Positions 43,906 through 54,323 are shown, counted from the first letter of the stretch. The stretch is 64,000 bases of DNA from Streptomyces sp. H39-S7 (GCF_027158205.1 NZ_JAPVLU010000015.1:76090-140089), one strand, 5' to 3'. Numbers and translations: made by a program. Notes: a model not told the origin generated them from the letters alone.

Positions 43906-46827
43906 ATGAGCATGCCCGCGTTGTCAAGAAGTAGAGTCAAGTGGCGATTACGGACAGCGCTCGTCGTGGCGCTCGCGCTGCCGGCTGCCCTGACCATCGC
44001 CGAAGCCGGTCCAGCGCGGGCAGCCGCCGTGCAGTGCGGCGTCGACTACACGGCCAATGACTGGGGCAGCGGCTTCACCGCCAACGTCACCCTCACCAAC
44101 CGCGGCACGGCCGCACTCGACGGCTGGACGCTGACGTACGCGTACGCGGGCAACCAGCAGCTGTCGAACGGCTGGAGCGCCGCCTGGACGCAGTCCGGCA
44201 AGACCGTCACCGCCAAGAACATGGACTGGAACCGGACCATTGCTGCGGGCGCGGCCGTCAGCGCGGGCGCCAACTTCAGCTACAGCGGCACCAACGCCGC
44301 CCCGACCGCCTTCTCCGTCAACGGCACCCTGTGCGCGGGGGCCCACCAACCGCCGCTCACGGTGCTGACCAGCCCGGCCCCCGGAGCGGTCTTCACCGCG
44401 GGGGCCACCGTGCCGATGGCCGCCACCGCCGCGGCCGCCGACGGCGCCACCGTCACCAAGGTCGAGTTCTACAGCGACACCACCCTGCTCGGCACCGACA
44501 CGACCGCCCCGTACACCTTCGGCGCCACGGGCTTCGCGGCGGGCGCCTACTCGCTGTACGCGAAGGCGTACGACAGCCAGGGCGCCTCGGGAGAGTCGAC
44601 ACCGGTCGGCATCACGGTCGCCGCCGGTGCCGCCCTGCTGGCCACCCCCTCCCAACTCTCCGTCCAGCAGACCAGAACAGGCACCTTCGGGGTGAAACTC
44701 TCCACCGCGCCGCCCGCGAACGTCACCGCCACCGTGGCCCGTACCGCAGGCAACGCCGGACTGTCCGTCACCTCCGGTGCGAGCCTGACGTTCACCCCGG
44801 CGAACTGGGCCACCGCCCAGCAGGTCACCGTCGCCGCCGATGCCTCGGGCACCGGAGCGGCCACCTTCACCGTGACCGCCCCGGGTCTCACCCAGGCCCA
44901 GGTGACCGTCACGGAACTGGCGACCGGCCAGGTCTACGACGCACGTTTCCTGGACCTCTACGGAAAGATCAACGACCCGGCGAGCGGCTACTTCTCGCCC
45001 GAGGGCATCCCCTACCACTCGGTGGAGACACTGATCGTCGAGGCTCCCGACCAGGGCCACGAGACGACTTCCGAGGCTTACAGCTATCTGATCTGGCTGC
45101 AAGCCATGTACGGGAAGATCACCGGGGACTGGTCGAAGTTCAACGGCGCGTGGGAGCTCATGGAGAAGTACATGATCCCCACCCACGCCGACCAGCCGAC
45201 CAACTCCTTCTACAACGCGTCCAAACCCGCCACCTACGCACCCGAACTGGACCTGCCCTCGCAGTACCCCGCGACCCTCGACCCCTCGATCACCGCCGGA
45301 GCCGACCCGATCGCCGCCGAGCTGAAGAGCGCGTACGCCACCGACGACATCTACGGCATGCACTGGCTGCAGGACGTCGACAACACCTACGGCTACGGCA
45401 ACGCCCCCGGCAAGTGCACGGCCGGCCCCACCGACACCGGCCCCTCGTACATCAACACCTTCCAGCGCGGCCCGCAGGAATCGGTGTGGGAGACCGTCCC
45501 GCAACCGACCTGCGACGACTTCCAGTACGGCGGCAGGAATGGCTATCTGGACCTGTTCACCAAGGACGCCTCGTACGCCAAGCAGTGGAAGTTCACCGAC
45601 GCCCCCGACGCCGACGCCCGCGCGGTACAGGCCGCCTACTGGGCCGATGTGTGGGCCAAGGAGCAGGGCAAGGGAGCCGCGGTGGCCACCGCCGTCGGCA
45701 AGGCCGCCAAGATGGGCGACTACCTGCGGTACGCGATGTACGACAAGTACTTCAAGAAGGTGGGCAACTGCGTCGGGCCGGCCACCTGCCCGGCCGGCAC
45801 CGGCAAGAACAGCTCCGAGTACCTGCTGTCCTGGTACTACGCCTGGGGCGGCGCCGCCGATCCGTCGGCCGGCTGGGCGTGGCGCATCGGCTCCGGCCAC
45901 GCGCACGGCGGCTACCAGAACCCGATGGCGGCCTACGCACTGAGCCAGTACGCCGACCTCAAGCCCAAGTCGGCCACCGGACAGTCCGACTGGGCCACCA
46001 GCCTGGGCCGGCAGCTGGAGTTCTACCGGTGGCTGCAGTCCGACGAGGGCGCCATCTCGGGCGGCGCCACCAACAGCTGGCAGGGCCGCTACGCGACTCC
46101 GCCCGCCGGGACCCCCACGTTCTACGGCATGTACTACGACGAGGCCCCGGTCTACCACGACCCGCCGTCCAACCAGTGGTTCGGCTTCCAGGCCTGGTCG
46201 ATGGAGCGGGTCGCCGAGTACTACCACGAGAGCGGCAGCGCCGCGGCCAAGGCGGTGCTCGACAAGTGGGTCGGCTGGGCGCTGTCGAAGACCACCATCA
46301 ACCCTGACGGCACCTTCCTCATCCCCTCCACCCTGCACTGGTCCGGAGCCCCGGACACCTGGAACGCCGCCAGTCCCGGCGCCAACGCGGGTCTGCACGT
46401 GACCGTCGCCGACTACACCAACGACGTCGGCGTGGCCGCCGCGTACGCCAAGACCCTGTCGTACTACGCCGCCAAGTCCGGCAATGCCCAGGCCAAGACA
46501 GTCGCCAAGGCGCTGCTCGACGGCATGTGGGACCACAACCGGGACGGGATCGGCATCGCGGTTCCCGAGACCCGCACCGACTACAGCCGTTTCAACGACC
46601 CCGTCTCCGTGCCGAGCGGCTGGACCGGGACGATGCCCAACGGTGACGCGATCAACTCGGCGTCGACGTTCTCCTCCCTGCGGTCGTTCTACAAGAACGA
46701 CCCGGCCTGGCCGAAGATCCAGGCGTATCTGGCGGGCGGCGCGGCCCCGTCCTTCACGTACCACCGCTTCTGGGCCCAGGCGGACATCGCCATGGCCATG
46801 GGTACGTACGCGGATCTCCTCGAGTAG
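43906..46827 (+). CDS. secreted GH48 reducing-end cellobiohydrolase with CBM2
   Basis: The 973-residue protein has a long Sec signal (cleaved after GPARA, near residue 39), a CBM2 (about 41-142), an Ig-like domain (about 147-232), a second beta domain (about 235-335) and a GH48 catalytic domain (about 343-973). The acid/base region [10 protein letters not shown] holds Glu near 386. GH48 enzymes release cellobiose processively and synergise with endoglucanases. Codon 15 is TTA (43948-43950), preceded by rare AGA codons. The ATG follows CTAGGAGG. A perfect CebR operator precedes it. Confidence 0.96.
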   Translation: MSMPALSRSRVKWRLRTALVVALALPAALTIAEAGPARAAAVQCGVDYTANDWGSGFTANVTLTNRGTAALDGWTLTYAYAGNQQLSNGWSAAWTQSGKTVTAKNMDWNRTIAAGAAVSAGANFSYSGTNAAPTAFSVNGTLCAGAHQPPLTVLTSPAPGAVFTAGATVPMAATAAAADGATVTKVEFYSDTTLLGTDTTAPYTFGATGFAAGAYSLYAKAYDSQGASGESTPVGITVAAGAALLATPSQLSVQQTRTGTFGVKLSTAPPANVTATVARTAGNAGLSVTSGASLTFTPANWATAQQVTVAADASGTGAATFTVTAPGLTQAQVTVTELATGQVYDARFLDLYGKINDPASGYFSPEGIPYHSVETLIVEAPDQGHETTSEAYSYLIWLQAMYGKITGDWSKFNGAWELMEKYMIPTHADQPTNSFYNASKPATYAPELDLPSQYPATLDPSITAGADPIAAELKSAYATDDIYGMHWLQDVDNTYGYGNAPGKCTAGPTDTGPSYINTFQRGPQESVWETVPQPTCDDFQYGGRNGYLDLFTKDASYAKQWKFTDAPDADARAVQAAYWADVWAKEQGKGAAVATAVGKAAKMGDYLRYAMYDKYFKKVGNCVGPATCPAGTGKNSSEYLLSWYYAWGGAADPSAGWAWRIGSGHAHGGYQNPMAAYALSQYADLKPKSATGQSDWATSLGRQLEFYRWLQSDEGAISGGATNSWQGRYATPPAGTPTFYGMYYDEAPVYHDPPSNQWFGFQAWSMERVAEYYHESGSAAAKAVLDKWVGWALSKTTINPDGTFLIPSTLHWSGAPDTWNAASPGANAGLHVTVADYTNDVGVAAAYAKTLSYYAAKSGNAQAKTVAKALLDGMWDHNRDGIGIAVPETRTDYSRFNDPVSVPSGWTGTMPNGDAINSASTFSSLRSFYKNDPAWPKIQAYLAGGAAPSFTYHRFWAQADIAMAMGTYADLLE

Positions 46828-46916
46828 CACCGCGTGCTCCGCTCACCGCGGCCGGACGGCGTCCCTCACCGGGCGCCGCCCGGCCGTCCCCCCACGTCAG
46901 CAGAGGAAGAACTCTC

Positions 46917-49577
46917 GTGCGCAGAACAACACTGGGCGCGTTCGTCGCCGCGCTCACCCTGGCTCTGACAGCCGCCGTCCCCTGCGCTGCCGCGCGCAGC
47001 GCACCGGCCGCCGCACCGGCTGCCGCTCCGCAGGCCGCCGCCGCGGACGCGTACACCTGGAAGAACGTCCGGATCGACGGCGGCGGTTTCGTGCCCGGCA
47101 TCGTGTTCAACCGCTCCGAGAGGAACCTCGCCTACGCCCGCACCGACATCGGCGGCGCCTACCGGTGGTCCCAGGCCACCAAGTCCTGGACCCCGCTGCT
47201 GGACGCGGTGGACTGGGACCACTGGGGCCACACCGGCGTGGTCAGCCTCGCCTCCGACGCCGTCGATCCCGACAGGCTCTACGTCGCGGCCGGCACCTAC
47301 ACCAACAGCTGGGACCCCACCAACGGCGCGATCCTGCGCTCGTCGGACCGCGGCGCCAGCTGGCAGAGCACCGAGCTGCCCTTCAAGCTCGGCGGCAACA
47401 TGCCCGGGCGCGGCATGGGCGAGCGCCTGGCCATCGACCCTCACGACAACCGTGTGCTGTACCTGGGCGCCCCCAGCGGCAAGGGGCTGTGGCGCTCCAC
47501 CGACGCGGGCGTGACCTGGTCACAGGTCACCGCGTTTCCCAATCCCGGCAACTACCAGCAGGACCCGACCGACACCAGCGGCTACGCGTCCGACAACCAG
47601 GGCATCGTCTGGGTCACCTTCGACGGGTCGACGGGCGCCGCGGGCAGTGCGACGATGACCATCTACGTCGGGGTCGCCGACAAGGAGAACGCGGTCTACC
47701 GCTCGACCGACGCCGGCGTCAGCTGGTCCCGCCTGCCCGGCCAGCCGACCGGCTACCTGGCCCACAAGGGCGTGCTCGACGCCGACAACGGCTACCTGTA
47801 CCTGGCCTACAGCGACACGGGCGGCCCGTACGACGGCGGCAAGGGCCAGATCTGGCGGTACACCACGGCGACCGGGGTGTGGAAGGACATCAGCCCCCTC
47901 GCGGCGGCCGACACCTACTTCGGCTACAGCGGGCTGACCGTCGACCGGCAGCACCCCGGCACCGTCATGGTCAGCGGCTACAGCTCCTGGTGGCCGGACA
48001 CCCAGATCTACCGCACCACCGACAGCGGAACCACGTGGACCCGGGCCTGGGACTACACCTCGTACCCGAACCGCGCGAACCGCTACACCCTGAATGTCTC
48101 CTCGGTACCGTGGCTGACGTGGGGCGCCAATCCGACCCCACCCGAACAGACGCCCAAGCTGGGCTGGATGACCGAGTCGATGGAGATCGACCCCTTCGAC
48201 TCCAACCGGATGATGTACGGCACGGGCGCCACCGTCTACGGCACCGAGGATCTCGGCCAGTGGGACCGCGGCGGCACCTTCACCCTCACCCCCATGGTCC
48301 GGGGGCTCGAGGAGACCGCCGTCAACGACCTCGCGTCACCGCCCTCGGGAGCCCCGTTGCTCAGCGCCCTCGGTGACATCGGCGGTTTCCGCCACACGGA
48401 TCTGACGTCGGTGCCGCCACTGATGTTCCAGTCCCCGAACTTCACCACCACGACCAGCCTCGACTACGCCGAGAAGGACTCGAACACGGTGGCGCGGGTC
48501 GGCAACGCCGACACGGGCGCGCACGTCGCGTTCTCCCACGACAACGGCGCCACCTGGTACGCGGGAAGCGATCCCGCGGGTGTGACGGGCGGCGGCACCG
48601 TCGCGGCGGCCAGTGACGGCAGCCGCTTCGTGTGGAGCCCCGAGGGCGCCGCGGTGCAGGCGGGCGACGGATCGTCGTGGACGGCGTCCACCGGCGTTCC
48701 CGCGGGTGCGGTCGTCGAGTCGGACCGCGTCGATCCGAAGACGTTCTACGCCGTCAAGTCCGGCATCTTCTACGTCAGTACGGACGGAGGTGCGACGTTC
48801 ACCGCACGGCCCTCCACCGGCCTGCCGCAGAGCGGTCCCGTCCGCTTCAAGGCGCTGCCCGGCACCCGGGGAGACGTCTGGCTGGCGGGCGGCAGCGCGG
48901 GCGGCACGTACGGACTGTGGCACTCCACCGATGCCGGGACGACCTTCACCCGTGTCGCGGGGGTGCAGGAGGCCGACACCATCGGCTTCGGGAAGGCGGC
49001 ACCCAATGCCTCCTATCCGGCCCTGTACACCAGCGCGAAGATCGGCTCGGCGCGCGGGATCTTCCGTTCGACGGACGCCGGCGCCACCTGGGTCCGCATC
49101 AACGACGCCACCCACCAGTGGGGATGGACCGGAGCGGCGATCACCGGTGACCCGCGCGTGTTCGGCCGGGTGTACGTCTCGACCAACGGGCGCGGAGTGA
49201 TCTACGGCGACACGGCGGACACCGGGGGAGGGGGCGGGACCGACCCGCCGCCCGGGGGCGCCGCCTGCACCGTGACCTACGCGGTGACCAACCAGTGGAC
49301 CGGTGGATTCACCGCGAACGTGGTCGTCAGGAACCGCGGAACCGTGCCGGTGAACGGCTGGACGGTGGGCTGGAGCTGGCCCGCCGGACAGAGCGTGAGC
49401 CAGGCGTGGAACGCCGCGCTGACCCAGTCGGGCAGTCAGGTCACCGCCGCCAACGCCTCCTACAACGGCTCCCTGCCGGCCGGCGGCTCGGTGTCCTTCG
49501 GCTTCAACGGAGCCTGGAGCGGCACGAACACCGCGCCCACGGCCTTCACCCTCAACGGGTCCGCCTGCGGGCCCTGA
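46917..49577 (+). CDS. secreted GH74 xyloglucanase with CBM2
   Basis: The 886-residue protein has a signal peptide, a double seven-bladed beta-propeller (about residues 45-780) and a C-terminal CBM2 (about 790-886) after a Gly/Pro linker. The family motif FVPGIVFN and [10 protein letters not shown] near the start and several BNR blocks such as [11 protein letters not shown] are clear. GH74 enzymes cut the xyloglucan backbone. The GTG at 46917 follows AGAGGAAG and lies 89 bases after the GH48 stop with no terminator seen, so both genes probably share one CebR-controlled transcript. Confidence 0.95.
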   Translation: MRRTTLGAFVAALTLALTAAVPCAAARSAPAAAPAAAPQAAAADAYTWKNVRIDGGGFVPGIVFNRSERNLAYARTDIGGAYRWSQATKSWTPLLDAVDWDHWGHTGVVSLASDAVDPDRLYVAAGTYTNSWDPTNGAILRSSDRGASWQSTELPFKLGGNMPGRGMGERLAIDPHDNRVLYLGAPSGKGLWRSTDAGVTWSQVTAFPNPGNYQQDPTDTSGYASDNQGIVWVTFDGSTGAAGSATMTIYVGVADKENAVYRSTDAGVSWSRLPGQPTGYLAHKGVLDADNGYLYLAYSDTGGPYDGGKGQIWRYTTATGVWKDISPLAAADTYFGYSGLTVDRQHPGTVMVSGYSSWWPDTQIYRTTDSGTTWTRAWDYTSYPNRANRYTLNVSSVPWLTWGANPTPPEQTPKLGWMTESMEIDPFDSNRMMYGTGATVYGTEDLGQWDRGGTFTLTPMVRGLEETAVNDLASPPSGAPLLSALGDIGGFRHTDLTSVPPLMFQSPNFTTTTSLDYAEKDSNTVARVGNADTGAHVAFSHDNGATWYAGSDPAGVTGGGTVAAASDGSRFVWSPEGAAVQAGDGSSWTASTGVPAGAVVESDRVDPKTFYAVKSGIFYVSTDGGATFTARPSTGLPQSGPVRFKALPGTRGDVWLAGGSAGGTYGLWHSTDAGTTFTRVAGVQEADTIGFGKAAPNASYPALYTSAKIGSARGIFRSTDAGATWVRINDATHQWGWTGAAITGDPRVFGRVYVSTNGRGVIYGDTADTGGGGGTDPPPGGAACTVTYAVTNQWTGGFTANVVVRNRGTVPVNGWTVGWSWPAGQSVSQAWNAALTQSGSQVTAANASYNGSLPAGGSVSFGFNGAWSGTNTAPTAFTLNGSACGP

Positions 49578-49609
49578 CCCCCGGGGGCGACTGCCGCGCG
49601 CGTTCCGCT

Positions 49610-49648
49610 CCGTCCCGCGCGGGGGCCCGACGCCCCCGCGCGGGACGG
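49610..49648 (+). terminator. terminator of the GH48-GH74 unit
   Basis: A perfect 16-base stem (49610-49625 with 49633-49648) and 7-base loop follow the GH74 stop. Confidence 0.88.
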
Positions 49649-49661
49649 TGAGCGGGCGACC

Positions 49662-49680
49662 TGTTGCCGAACCGGCAACA
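49662..49680. promoter_or_regulatory. palindrome before the TehB-like gene
   Basis: TGTTGCCG and CGGCAACA are perfect inverted arms around AAC, 40 bases before the start at 49721. It may be an operator or a weak hairpin; no regulator is known. Confidence 0.35.
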
Positions 49681-49720
49681 GGAGTGGCGCGAACGGGACG
49701 CGGTGGGTGACGGTGGCCCC

Positions 49721-50401
49721 ATGACCGATGACATCGCAGCACCATCGCCCGCGTCCGACACTCGAGCGGCCGCCGACGGCTACCTCGGGGACCCCGCGGT
49801 GCGCGCGGAGTGGGACAGCCGCTACGCCGACCGGCAGCAGCTGTGGAGCGGCGCACCCAACGGTGCGCTCGTCGCCGAGGCCGCCGGGCTCACGCCAGGG
49901 CGCGTGCTCGACGTCGGCTGCGGTGAGGGCGCGGACGCCCTCTGGCTCGCGCGCGGCGGCTGGGACGTGACCGCCCTGGAGGTCTCCAACGTGGCCCTGG
50001 AGCGAGCGGCCGGGCACGCCCGGGACGCCGCCCTCACCGTGCGCTGGGTGCACGCAGAACTGGCGCAGGCGGCGCTTGCGCCGGGCTCCTTCGACCTGGT
50101 CTCCGCGCAGTACCCGGCCCTGCTGCGCAGTCCTGACGCCGCGTCCGAGCGAGCACTGCTCGCGGCCGTCGCGCCCGGCGGAGTGCTGTTGCTGGTGCAC
50201 CACGCGGGGATGCACGCCGAGCCGGTGCGTGAGAGCGGCTTCGACCCGGCCGACTACGTCTGGCCTTCGATGGTCGCCGCACTCCTCGATGACGACTGGG
50301 AGGTGCAGGTGGACGAGCAGCGGCCACGCGTCGCACCCGACGGCGGCGCCGGAGCGCACCACACCGACGACGTCGTACTGCGCGCGCGCCGCCTGCGCTG
50401 A
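49721..50401 (+). CDS. class I SAM-dependent methyltransferase (TehB-like)
   Basis: The 226-residue protein has motif I RVLDVGCGEGADALWLA and VTALEVSNVALERA, then GSFDLVSAQYPALL and VAPGGVLLLVHH. It resembles TehB and thiol-type small-molecule methyltransferases. The ATG at 49721 is preferred over an upstream start at 49664. A short palindrome TGTTGCCG-AAC-CGGCAACA (49662-49680) sits just upstream and could be an operator. It is a lone gene between two terminators; its substrate is unknown. Confidence 0.87.
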   Translation: MTDDIAAPSPASDTRAAADGYLGDPAVRAEWDSRYADRQQLWSGAPNGALVAEAAGLTPGRVLDVGCGEGADALWLARGGWDVTALEVSNVALERAAGHARDAALTVRWVHAELAQAALAPGSFDLVSAQYPALLRSPDAASERALLAAVAPGGVLLLVHHAGMHAEPVRESGFDPADYVWPSMVAALLDDDWEVQVDEQRPRVAPDGGAGAHHTDDVVLRARRLR

Positions 50402-50417
50402 CGGGAGCCGTGGGGCT

Positions 50418-50450
50418 GCCCGAGCCCAGCCGTGGGACGGCCGCTCGGGC
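50418..50450. terminator. nested bidirectional terminator
   Basis: GCCCGAGC (50418-50425) pairs with GCTCGGGC (50443-50450), and an inner stem GCCGT-GGG-ACGGC lies between them. It divides the convergent methyltransferase and ArsR genes. Confidence 0.7.
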
Positions 50451-50506
50451 CCGCTGACGTCGTCACCGGGCCCGCCCCCCGTTCGCCGGCGACCGCGGTC
50501 GCCCGG

Positions 50507-50860
50507 TCAGCGGGCGTCCCCCTCCGCAGCCTCGGCGGCGCGCTTGATGGCCGCCAGTTGCCGATCCCAGTCGGTCGCGAGCGCGGCCATCCACCGGGCG
50601 GTGGCGTCCAGGGCCGCGGGTCGCACCGTGTACCGCACCTCGCGCCCGACACGGCCGCCGGAGACCAGACCGGCGGCGTCCAGAACGGCGAGGTGTTTGA
50701 CCACCGCCTGCCGCGAGACGGGCAGGCGCTCGGCAAGGGTCGTCGCGGTGGCCTCGCCCTGCGCGGCGAGCAGTTGCAGCAGCTGACGTCGCGTCGGGTC
50801 CGCCAGTGCGACCAGGACGCTGTCGACCGGCTCGGCGGCGCCGCGCTGTTCGTCCGTCAC
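50507..50860 (-). CDS. ArsR-family transcriptional regulator
   Basis: The 117-residue protein is a winged helix: LADPTRRQLLQLLAAQGEAT, then LAERLPVSRQAVVKHLAVLDAAGLV. It lacks the metal-binding ELCV box, so it is of the group that pairs with SRPBCC proteins rather than a metal sensor. Its GTG start overlaps the upstream gene's stop by four bases, so the pair is translationally coupled. Two near-identical palindromes before the first gene are probably its operators. Confidence 0.92.
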   Translation of the reverse strand: MTDEQRGAAEPVDSVLVALADPTRRQLLQLLAAQGEATATTLAERLPVSRQAVVKHLAVLDAAGLVSGGRVGREVRYTVRPAALDATARWMAALATDWDRQLAAIKRAAEAAEGDAR

Positions 50861-51303
50861 ACGGACGGCTGTTCGGCGCGCGTCTTGAGTGCGTCGAGTT
50901 CCAGCGGCCAGCCCCCGCTGTGGTCCTTGTGGTTCCCCTTGCGCAGCTCGTCGGACCCGGCCAGCGCCAGGAACCCGCTCTCCACGACACGCAGCCGCGT
51001 CTGATCGCCCTCGGCGGTCAGCGTGAACTCCACCAGGGTGCTGTTGTCCTCCCGCAGCTCCTCCCCGGGGAACGCGCTGGTCCACCGGTACGCCAGGTAC
51101 GTCGGCGGGTCGACCTTCTCCACGCGCACCGGGAAGTCGCCGTGCTCGGGGTGCTTCGCCACCAGCGAGTCGCCTTCCTTGGCCACGGTGCCGGGCAGAC
51201 TCGCCTTGTCGGCCACCCAGAACCCGGGCTGAGCCACCAGCGACCAGACTCGCTCCAGGGGTGCCGCGATCAGGGTGTCGCGCTCGATCCGGTCCTCGCT
51301 CAT
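50857..51303 (-). CDS. SRPBCC (AHSA1-like) family protein
   Basis: The 148-residue protein has the START/AHSA1 fold, beginning IERDTLIAAPLERVWSLVAQPGFW and ending with a C-terminal helix near GNHKDHSGGWPLELDALK. Such proteins hold a hydrophobic ligand and are often encoded beside ArsR regulators; the ligand is not known. It is the first gene in the two-gene unit. The ATG at 51303 follows GGAGTTCCCTC. Confidence 0.9.
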   Translation of the reverse strand: MSEDRIERDTLIAAPLERVWSLVAQPGFWVADKASLPGTVAKEGDSLVAKHPEHGDFPVRVEKVDPPTYLAYRWTSAFPGEELREDNSTLVEFTLTAEGDQTRLRVVESGFLALAGSDELRKGNHKDHSGGWPLELDALKTRAEQPSV

Positions 51304-51331
51304 GAGGGAACTCCTTCACCGTCGCCATTGA

Positions 51332-51384
51332 GTGCAACTCCAGAGTTGCACATTGCCCTCCTTGGTGCAACTGCAGAGTTGCGT
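51332..51384 (-). promoter_or_regulatory. twin palindromic operators of the ArsR/SRPBCC unit
   Basis: GTGCAACTC-CA-GAGTTGCAC (51332-51351) is a perfect inverted repeat, and GTGCAACTGCAGAGTTGCGT (51365-51384) is a close copy. Their centres are 33 bp apart, about three turns of the helix, so both dimers would bind the same face. Confidence 0.8.
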
Positions 51385-51418
51385 GTCAAGGGTGGATGGC
51401 GGGCTCCGCGCCGCGCCC

Positions 51419-51784
51419 TCAGCCCGCCCGTCCGGCGGCCCGCAACGGGCACCCGGTACCGGCGCGCGCGACGAGGTCGGCCCGCAGGGCGGCGAGTTCG
51501 GCCATGCGCGCGTCGACGAGGTGGATCTTCTCCTCGAACAGCAAGGACAACGCCGCCGCGGTATCCGGCAGCCCGCGCAGTTCCTCACCGGTCCGAGCGA
51601 TCTCCGCCAGGGAGAATCCGAGCGACTGCGCGGTGCGGACATAGTGCAGCCAGGCCACCGTCTCGGGCGGGAAGTCGCGATAACCGTTGGCCAGCCGCAG
51701 GCCCTGGACGAGGCCGACCTTCTCGTAGAAGCGGATGGTGTCCCTGCTCATTCCCGCTTGAGCGGCCAATTCTCCGATGCGCAT
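51419..51784 (-). CDS. MerR-family transcriptional regulator
   Basis: The 121-residue regulator starts MRIGELAAQAGMSRDTIRFY with the usual MerR helix-turn-helix and wing, then a dimerisation coiled coil (ALSLLFEEKIHLVDARMAEL). A short cysteine-containing tail, RAGTGCPLRA, is visible but has no clear metal site. The start at 51784 is fixed by homology. It is divergent from a small membrane protein gene, with a MerR-like promoter between them, so that gene is a likely target. Confidence 0.9.
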   Translation of the reverse strand: MRIGELAAQAGMSRDTIRFYEKVGLVQGLRLANGYRDFPPETVAWLHYVRTAQSLGFSLAEIARTGEELRGLPDTAAALSLLFEEKIHLVDARMAELAALRADLVARAGTGCPLRAAGRAG

Positions 51785-51806
51785 GACCCTCCGTCGGATG
51801 ATGGGC

Positions 51807-51836
51807 TTGACCTTGGACCGTACTCCACTGTTTAGC
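51807..51836 (+). promoter_or_regulatory. MerR-type promoter of the membrane protein gene
   Basis: TTGACC (51807-51812) and TTTAGC (51831-51836) are 18 bases apart, longer than optimal as in MerR-controlled promoters. The spacer holds a dyad TGGA-N6-TCCA (51814-51827). Confidence 0.5.
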
Positions 51837-51876
51837 GTGAGGCGTCGCTGCCCCACGAACAGCAGGAGCTCCCACC

Positions 51877-52347
51877 GTGATCCCTCGCCTCATCCCCGCC
51901 CGCCCCGGCTACCTGCGCGTCGTACGAGCGAGTGCCTGGTACGACCTGGTCGTCACGGCAGGATTCGCGACGCCGTGGACGTATGCGCTGATGCACGACG
52001 CGCTGTCCTCACTGGGCGACGCACTCGGGACGGGCCGCCTGCCCGAACTCGACCCGATACAGACCCTGTACGCCAACCTGATGGGTTCGGTCGTGGTCGT
52101 CTGGGCGGTCCTGCGCATCCTCCGGCCGCTGCCGGTGCACGGACTGCTCGACGGTGTCGCGCGCACGCTGTTCGCCGCGTGGCAGGCGTACGCGCTGGCC
52201 CACGGCGCACCGCGGTTCCTCTGGCTGTTCCTGGTCATGGAAGTGGCGTTCGGCATGGTCCAGCTCGCGCCGTGGTGGCGGCACCGCCGCACCGAATCTC
52301 CGTCGGCTCGTGACACTTCTCCGGCGGATCGGCACCTGGGCGTGTGA
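51877..52347 (+). CDS. small membrane protein of unknown function
   Basis: The 156-residue protein has about four hydrophobic helices (for example YDLVVTAGFATPWTYALMH and FLWLFLVMEVAFGMVQLAP) and a polar C-terminal tail. Similar small membrane proteins recur in bacteria without assigned function. The GTG at 51877 has AGGAG upstream. It is divergent from a MerR gene and is probably switched by it in response to an unknown small molecule. Confidence 0.78.
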   Translation: MIPRLIPARPGYLRVVRASAWYDLVVTAGFATPWTYALMHDALSSLGDALGTGRLPELDPIQTLYANLMGSVVVVWAVLRILRPLPVHGLLDGVARTLFAAWQAYALAHGAPRFLWLFLVMEVAFGMVQLAPWWRHRRTESPSARDTSPADRHLGV

Positions 52348-52354
52348 GCCGAAC

Positions 52355-52400
52355 GTCCGCCGTCCGTGCCCTCCATTCCGAGGAGGTACGGACGGCGGAC
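52355..52400. terminator. long bidirectional terminator
   Basis: GTCCGCCGTCCGT (52355-52367) pairs with ACGGACGGCGGAC (52388-52400); inside, CCTCC pairs with GGAGG. It lies between the convergent membrane-protein and deacetylase genes. Confidence 0.82.
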
Positions 52401-52427
52401 ATGACCCCCGCCCCGCGGGGAGCGCTG

Positions 52428-53111
52428 TCAGGGGGCCACGGCGCGGCCGGTCTGAGGGGAGATCCTGCCGGAGCACAGACCCTTGCTCGCCAGTGTCTGC
52501 GCGATGCGCGGGATCGCGGCGAGCGTGTTGGCGGGCCACTCGTGCATGAGGATGACCTGGCCGTTGGTCAACCGGTTGACGGCCTGCACGATCGCGTCGG
52601 TACTGGCGTTGTTCCAGTCCTGCGAGTCGACGTTCCAGATGATCTCGGTCAGCCCGTACTTGGCCTCGACGGACCGCACGGTCGCGCTGGTCTCACCGTA
52701 CGGAGGGCGGAACAGCTTCGGGGACCCGCCTCCGGCGCTGGCGATGGCTTGCTGTGACCGGGAGATCTCGGAGTCGATCTGCGACTGGCTCAGTTGGGTC
52801 AGATGCGGATGGGTGTAGCTGTGGTTGCCCACCCACATGCCGGCCTGAACCTGGGCCCGGACCTGGGAGGGGAAGGCAGCGGCGTACCCGCCCTGGTTGA
52901 ACATCGTGGCCCGCAGCCCGTTCCGTGTGAGGGCGTTGAGCAGGGCCTGCGTGTGGTTGCCGGACGGGCCGTCGTCGAAGGTGAGCCCGACGTACCCGTT
53001 GCAAGTGGCAGCGTGTGCCGGGGTGGCGTGGACGGTGGACGTGACGGTGCCCGCCACGGCCGTCGCGGCGACGGCCAGTCCTATGACCAGGGAGCGTGAA
53101 TGGATGCGCAT
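52428..53111 (-). CDS. secreted CE4 polysaccharide deacetylase / acetylxylan esterase
   Basis: A Sec signal precedes a NodB domain. The metal and catalytic residues are present: TFDDGPS (D46, D47), HSYTH (H97, H101) and RPPYGE. The 227-residue protein ends SPQTGRAVAP without the CBM2 found in S. lividans AxeA. In the CE4 family this removes acetyl groups from xylan or chitin. It lies 64 bases behind the GH11 xylanase gene, in the same order as the xlnB-axeA pair known in S. lividans, so acetylxylan is the probable substrate. Confidence 0.92.
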   Translation of the reverse strand: MRIHSRSLVIGLAVAATAVAGTVTSTVHATPAHAATCNGYVGLTFDDGPSGNHTQALLNALTRNGLRATMFNQGGYAAAFPSQVRAQVQAGMWVGNHSYTHPHLTQLSQSQIDSEISRSQQAIASAGGGSPKLFRPPYGETSATVRSVEAKYGLTEIIWNVDSQDWNNASTDAIVQAVNRLTNGQVILMHEWPANTLAAIPRIAQTLASKGLCSGRISPQTGRAVAP

Positions 53112-53175
53112 GCGGTCGGATCCTCTTCGTGTCGGTGGCGAGGGCACTGTCGGGTTCGTCGGGCGTCCGGGACGT

Positions 53176-53874
53176 TCACCCGCTCACCGTGAGGTTGGAG
53201 TTCCCGCTGCTCTGGTAGCCCTCGGTGGCGAGGATCATGTAGTAGTTGAAGCTGCCCATCCGCATTCCGTAGCGGGCCCACGCGTCGAAGTGGTTGCCGG
53301 TGGTGATGGTGCCGCCCGCCCGCCTGGACTGCCGGACGCTCCAGTACTGGTTGAAGGTCTTGGTGCCTTCGACGGAGGGGGCGTTGTACCGCGTCGTCTG
53401 GTAGATGTCGTACGTGCCGCCGTCGCTGGTGACAGAACCCTTATAGGTTCCGGTGGGCCGGTAGGTGCCCCAGTTGTCGACGATGTAGTACTCCACGAGC
53501 GGGTTGGAGGTCCACCCGTACAGGGCCAGGTAGCCGTTGCCGGACGGGTTGAAGCTGCCGGAGTAGTGGACGCTCCTGCGCCCGCCGTTGCTCCAGCCCT
53601 TGCCTGCGACGAAGTTCCCGCAGTTGCGCCACGAGGTGCTGTAGTTGCCGCCGGATCCCAGGGTCATGGAGACCGAGCCGCCGCCGTCGGTCCAGAACGA
53701 GTAGTAGAAGCCGTTGTGGGTGCCGGTCTGGTTGGTGGTGATGGCCGCCGCGTTGGCGACACCGGGCAGCAGCAGACCGGACGCGGACGCGGCCAGCGTC
53801 AAGGCGCCGGCACGCCCGATGAAGCCCCTGCGGCTCATTTGGGGAGCGAGGGTCTTGTCCAATTCCATGTCCAT
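53176..53874 (-). CDS. Tat-secreted GH11 endo-1,4-beta-xylanase
   Basis: The 232-residue protein starts with a Tat signal ([10 protein letters not shown], then a hydrophobic run ending GVANAAA) and then a GH11 jelly-roll. Glu128 in [12 protein letters not shown] is the nucleophile and Glu218 in [11 protein letters not shown] the acid/base. There is no binding module. In S. lividans XlnC is the GH11 enzyme that uses Tat, and this gene matches that type. The start at 53874 follows GGAAGGAAAC and places the twin arginines correctly. It is first in a unit with the CE4 deacetylase. Confidence 0.95.
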   Translation of the reverse strand: MDMELDKTLAPQMSRRGFIGRAGALTLAASASGLLLPGVANAAAITTNQTGTHNGFYYSFWTDGGGSVSMTLGSGGNYSTSWRNCGNFVAGKGWSNGGRRSVHYSGSFNPSGNGYLALYGWTSNPLVEYYIVDNWGTYRPTGTYKGSVTSDGGTYDIYQTTRYNAPSVEGTKTFNQYWSVRQSRRAGGTITTGNHFDAWARYGMRMGSFNYYMILATEGYQSSGNSNLTVSG

Positions 53875-54027
53875 GTCGGTGTTTCCTTCCGGTGCGGGCT
53901 GACGGGCTGATCGGCCGACGGTCTGCACGCGACGGGGCTCGAAGCGACCGGGGCGTAGGGGTGGAACGGGCGCGCCATACGGCGCGGTTGAGCCGTTTCC
54001 TCGATGAGGAACCCTCGACCGCTCGAA

Positions 54028-54057
54028 AGTATGGGTCTGGCTTATGAGGGCGGTCAA
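54028..54057 (-). promoter_or_regulatory. promoter of the xylanase-deacetylase unit
   Basis: On the minus strand TTGACC (54052-54057) and CATACT (54028-54033) are 18 bases apart. CTTTCG (54024-54029) overlaps the -10 end, a likely regulator half-site. Confidence 0.5.
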
Positions 54058-54112
54058 TAACTTTGTTTCCGAAACTTCTTCGAAAGTTCACAATTAATGC
54101 CTGGGGCGACGC

Positions 54113-54126
54113 TCGAAATATTTCGA
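54113..54126. promoter_or_regulatory. perfect palindrome TCGAAATATTTCGA
   Basis: A 14-bp perfect palindrome with CGAAA/TTTCG arms. Related half-sites CGAAAC (54070-54075) and CGAAAG (54081-54086, 54024-54029) lie nearby. GAAA/TTTC elements are reported in streptomycete xylanase promoters, so this may be a xylan-responsive operator. Confidence 0.5.
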
Positions 54127-54323
54127 TATCCTGGAAGTGGCGCGTTGGTGTGGCTTTACATAGCCCTCCCAATGCCCCGGGAATTCGGCAGGGCCCACAG
54201 ATCCGGGCGAACCGTGCTCGGCGGCGCCGGAACGAGTCAGGTTTCCGCGCCGCGACACACCTGTGCGAACTCGCCCCGACACTGGTTGGGTAGATCATCG
54301 GATCGGGGGCAGGAGTCAGCATT

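Larger units (their letters stand above)
53875..54323. other. long divergent regulatory region before the xylanase gene
   Basis: About 450 bases divide the xylanase from a small gene. It is AT-rich near 54028-54130 and contains a good promoter for the xylanase plus repeated CGAAA/TTTCG half-sites. No further gene is seen. Confidence 0.6.

Noticed and set aside
43948..46830. 960-codon frame opposite the GH48 gene
   Set aside because: It is an antisense shadow of a clear GH48 enzyme with signal peptide and binding module.
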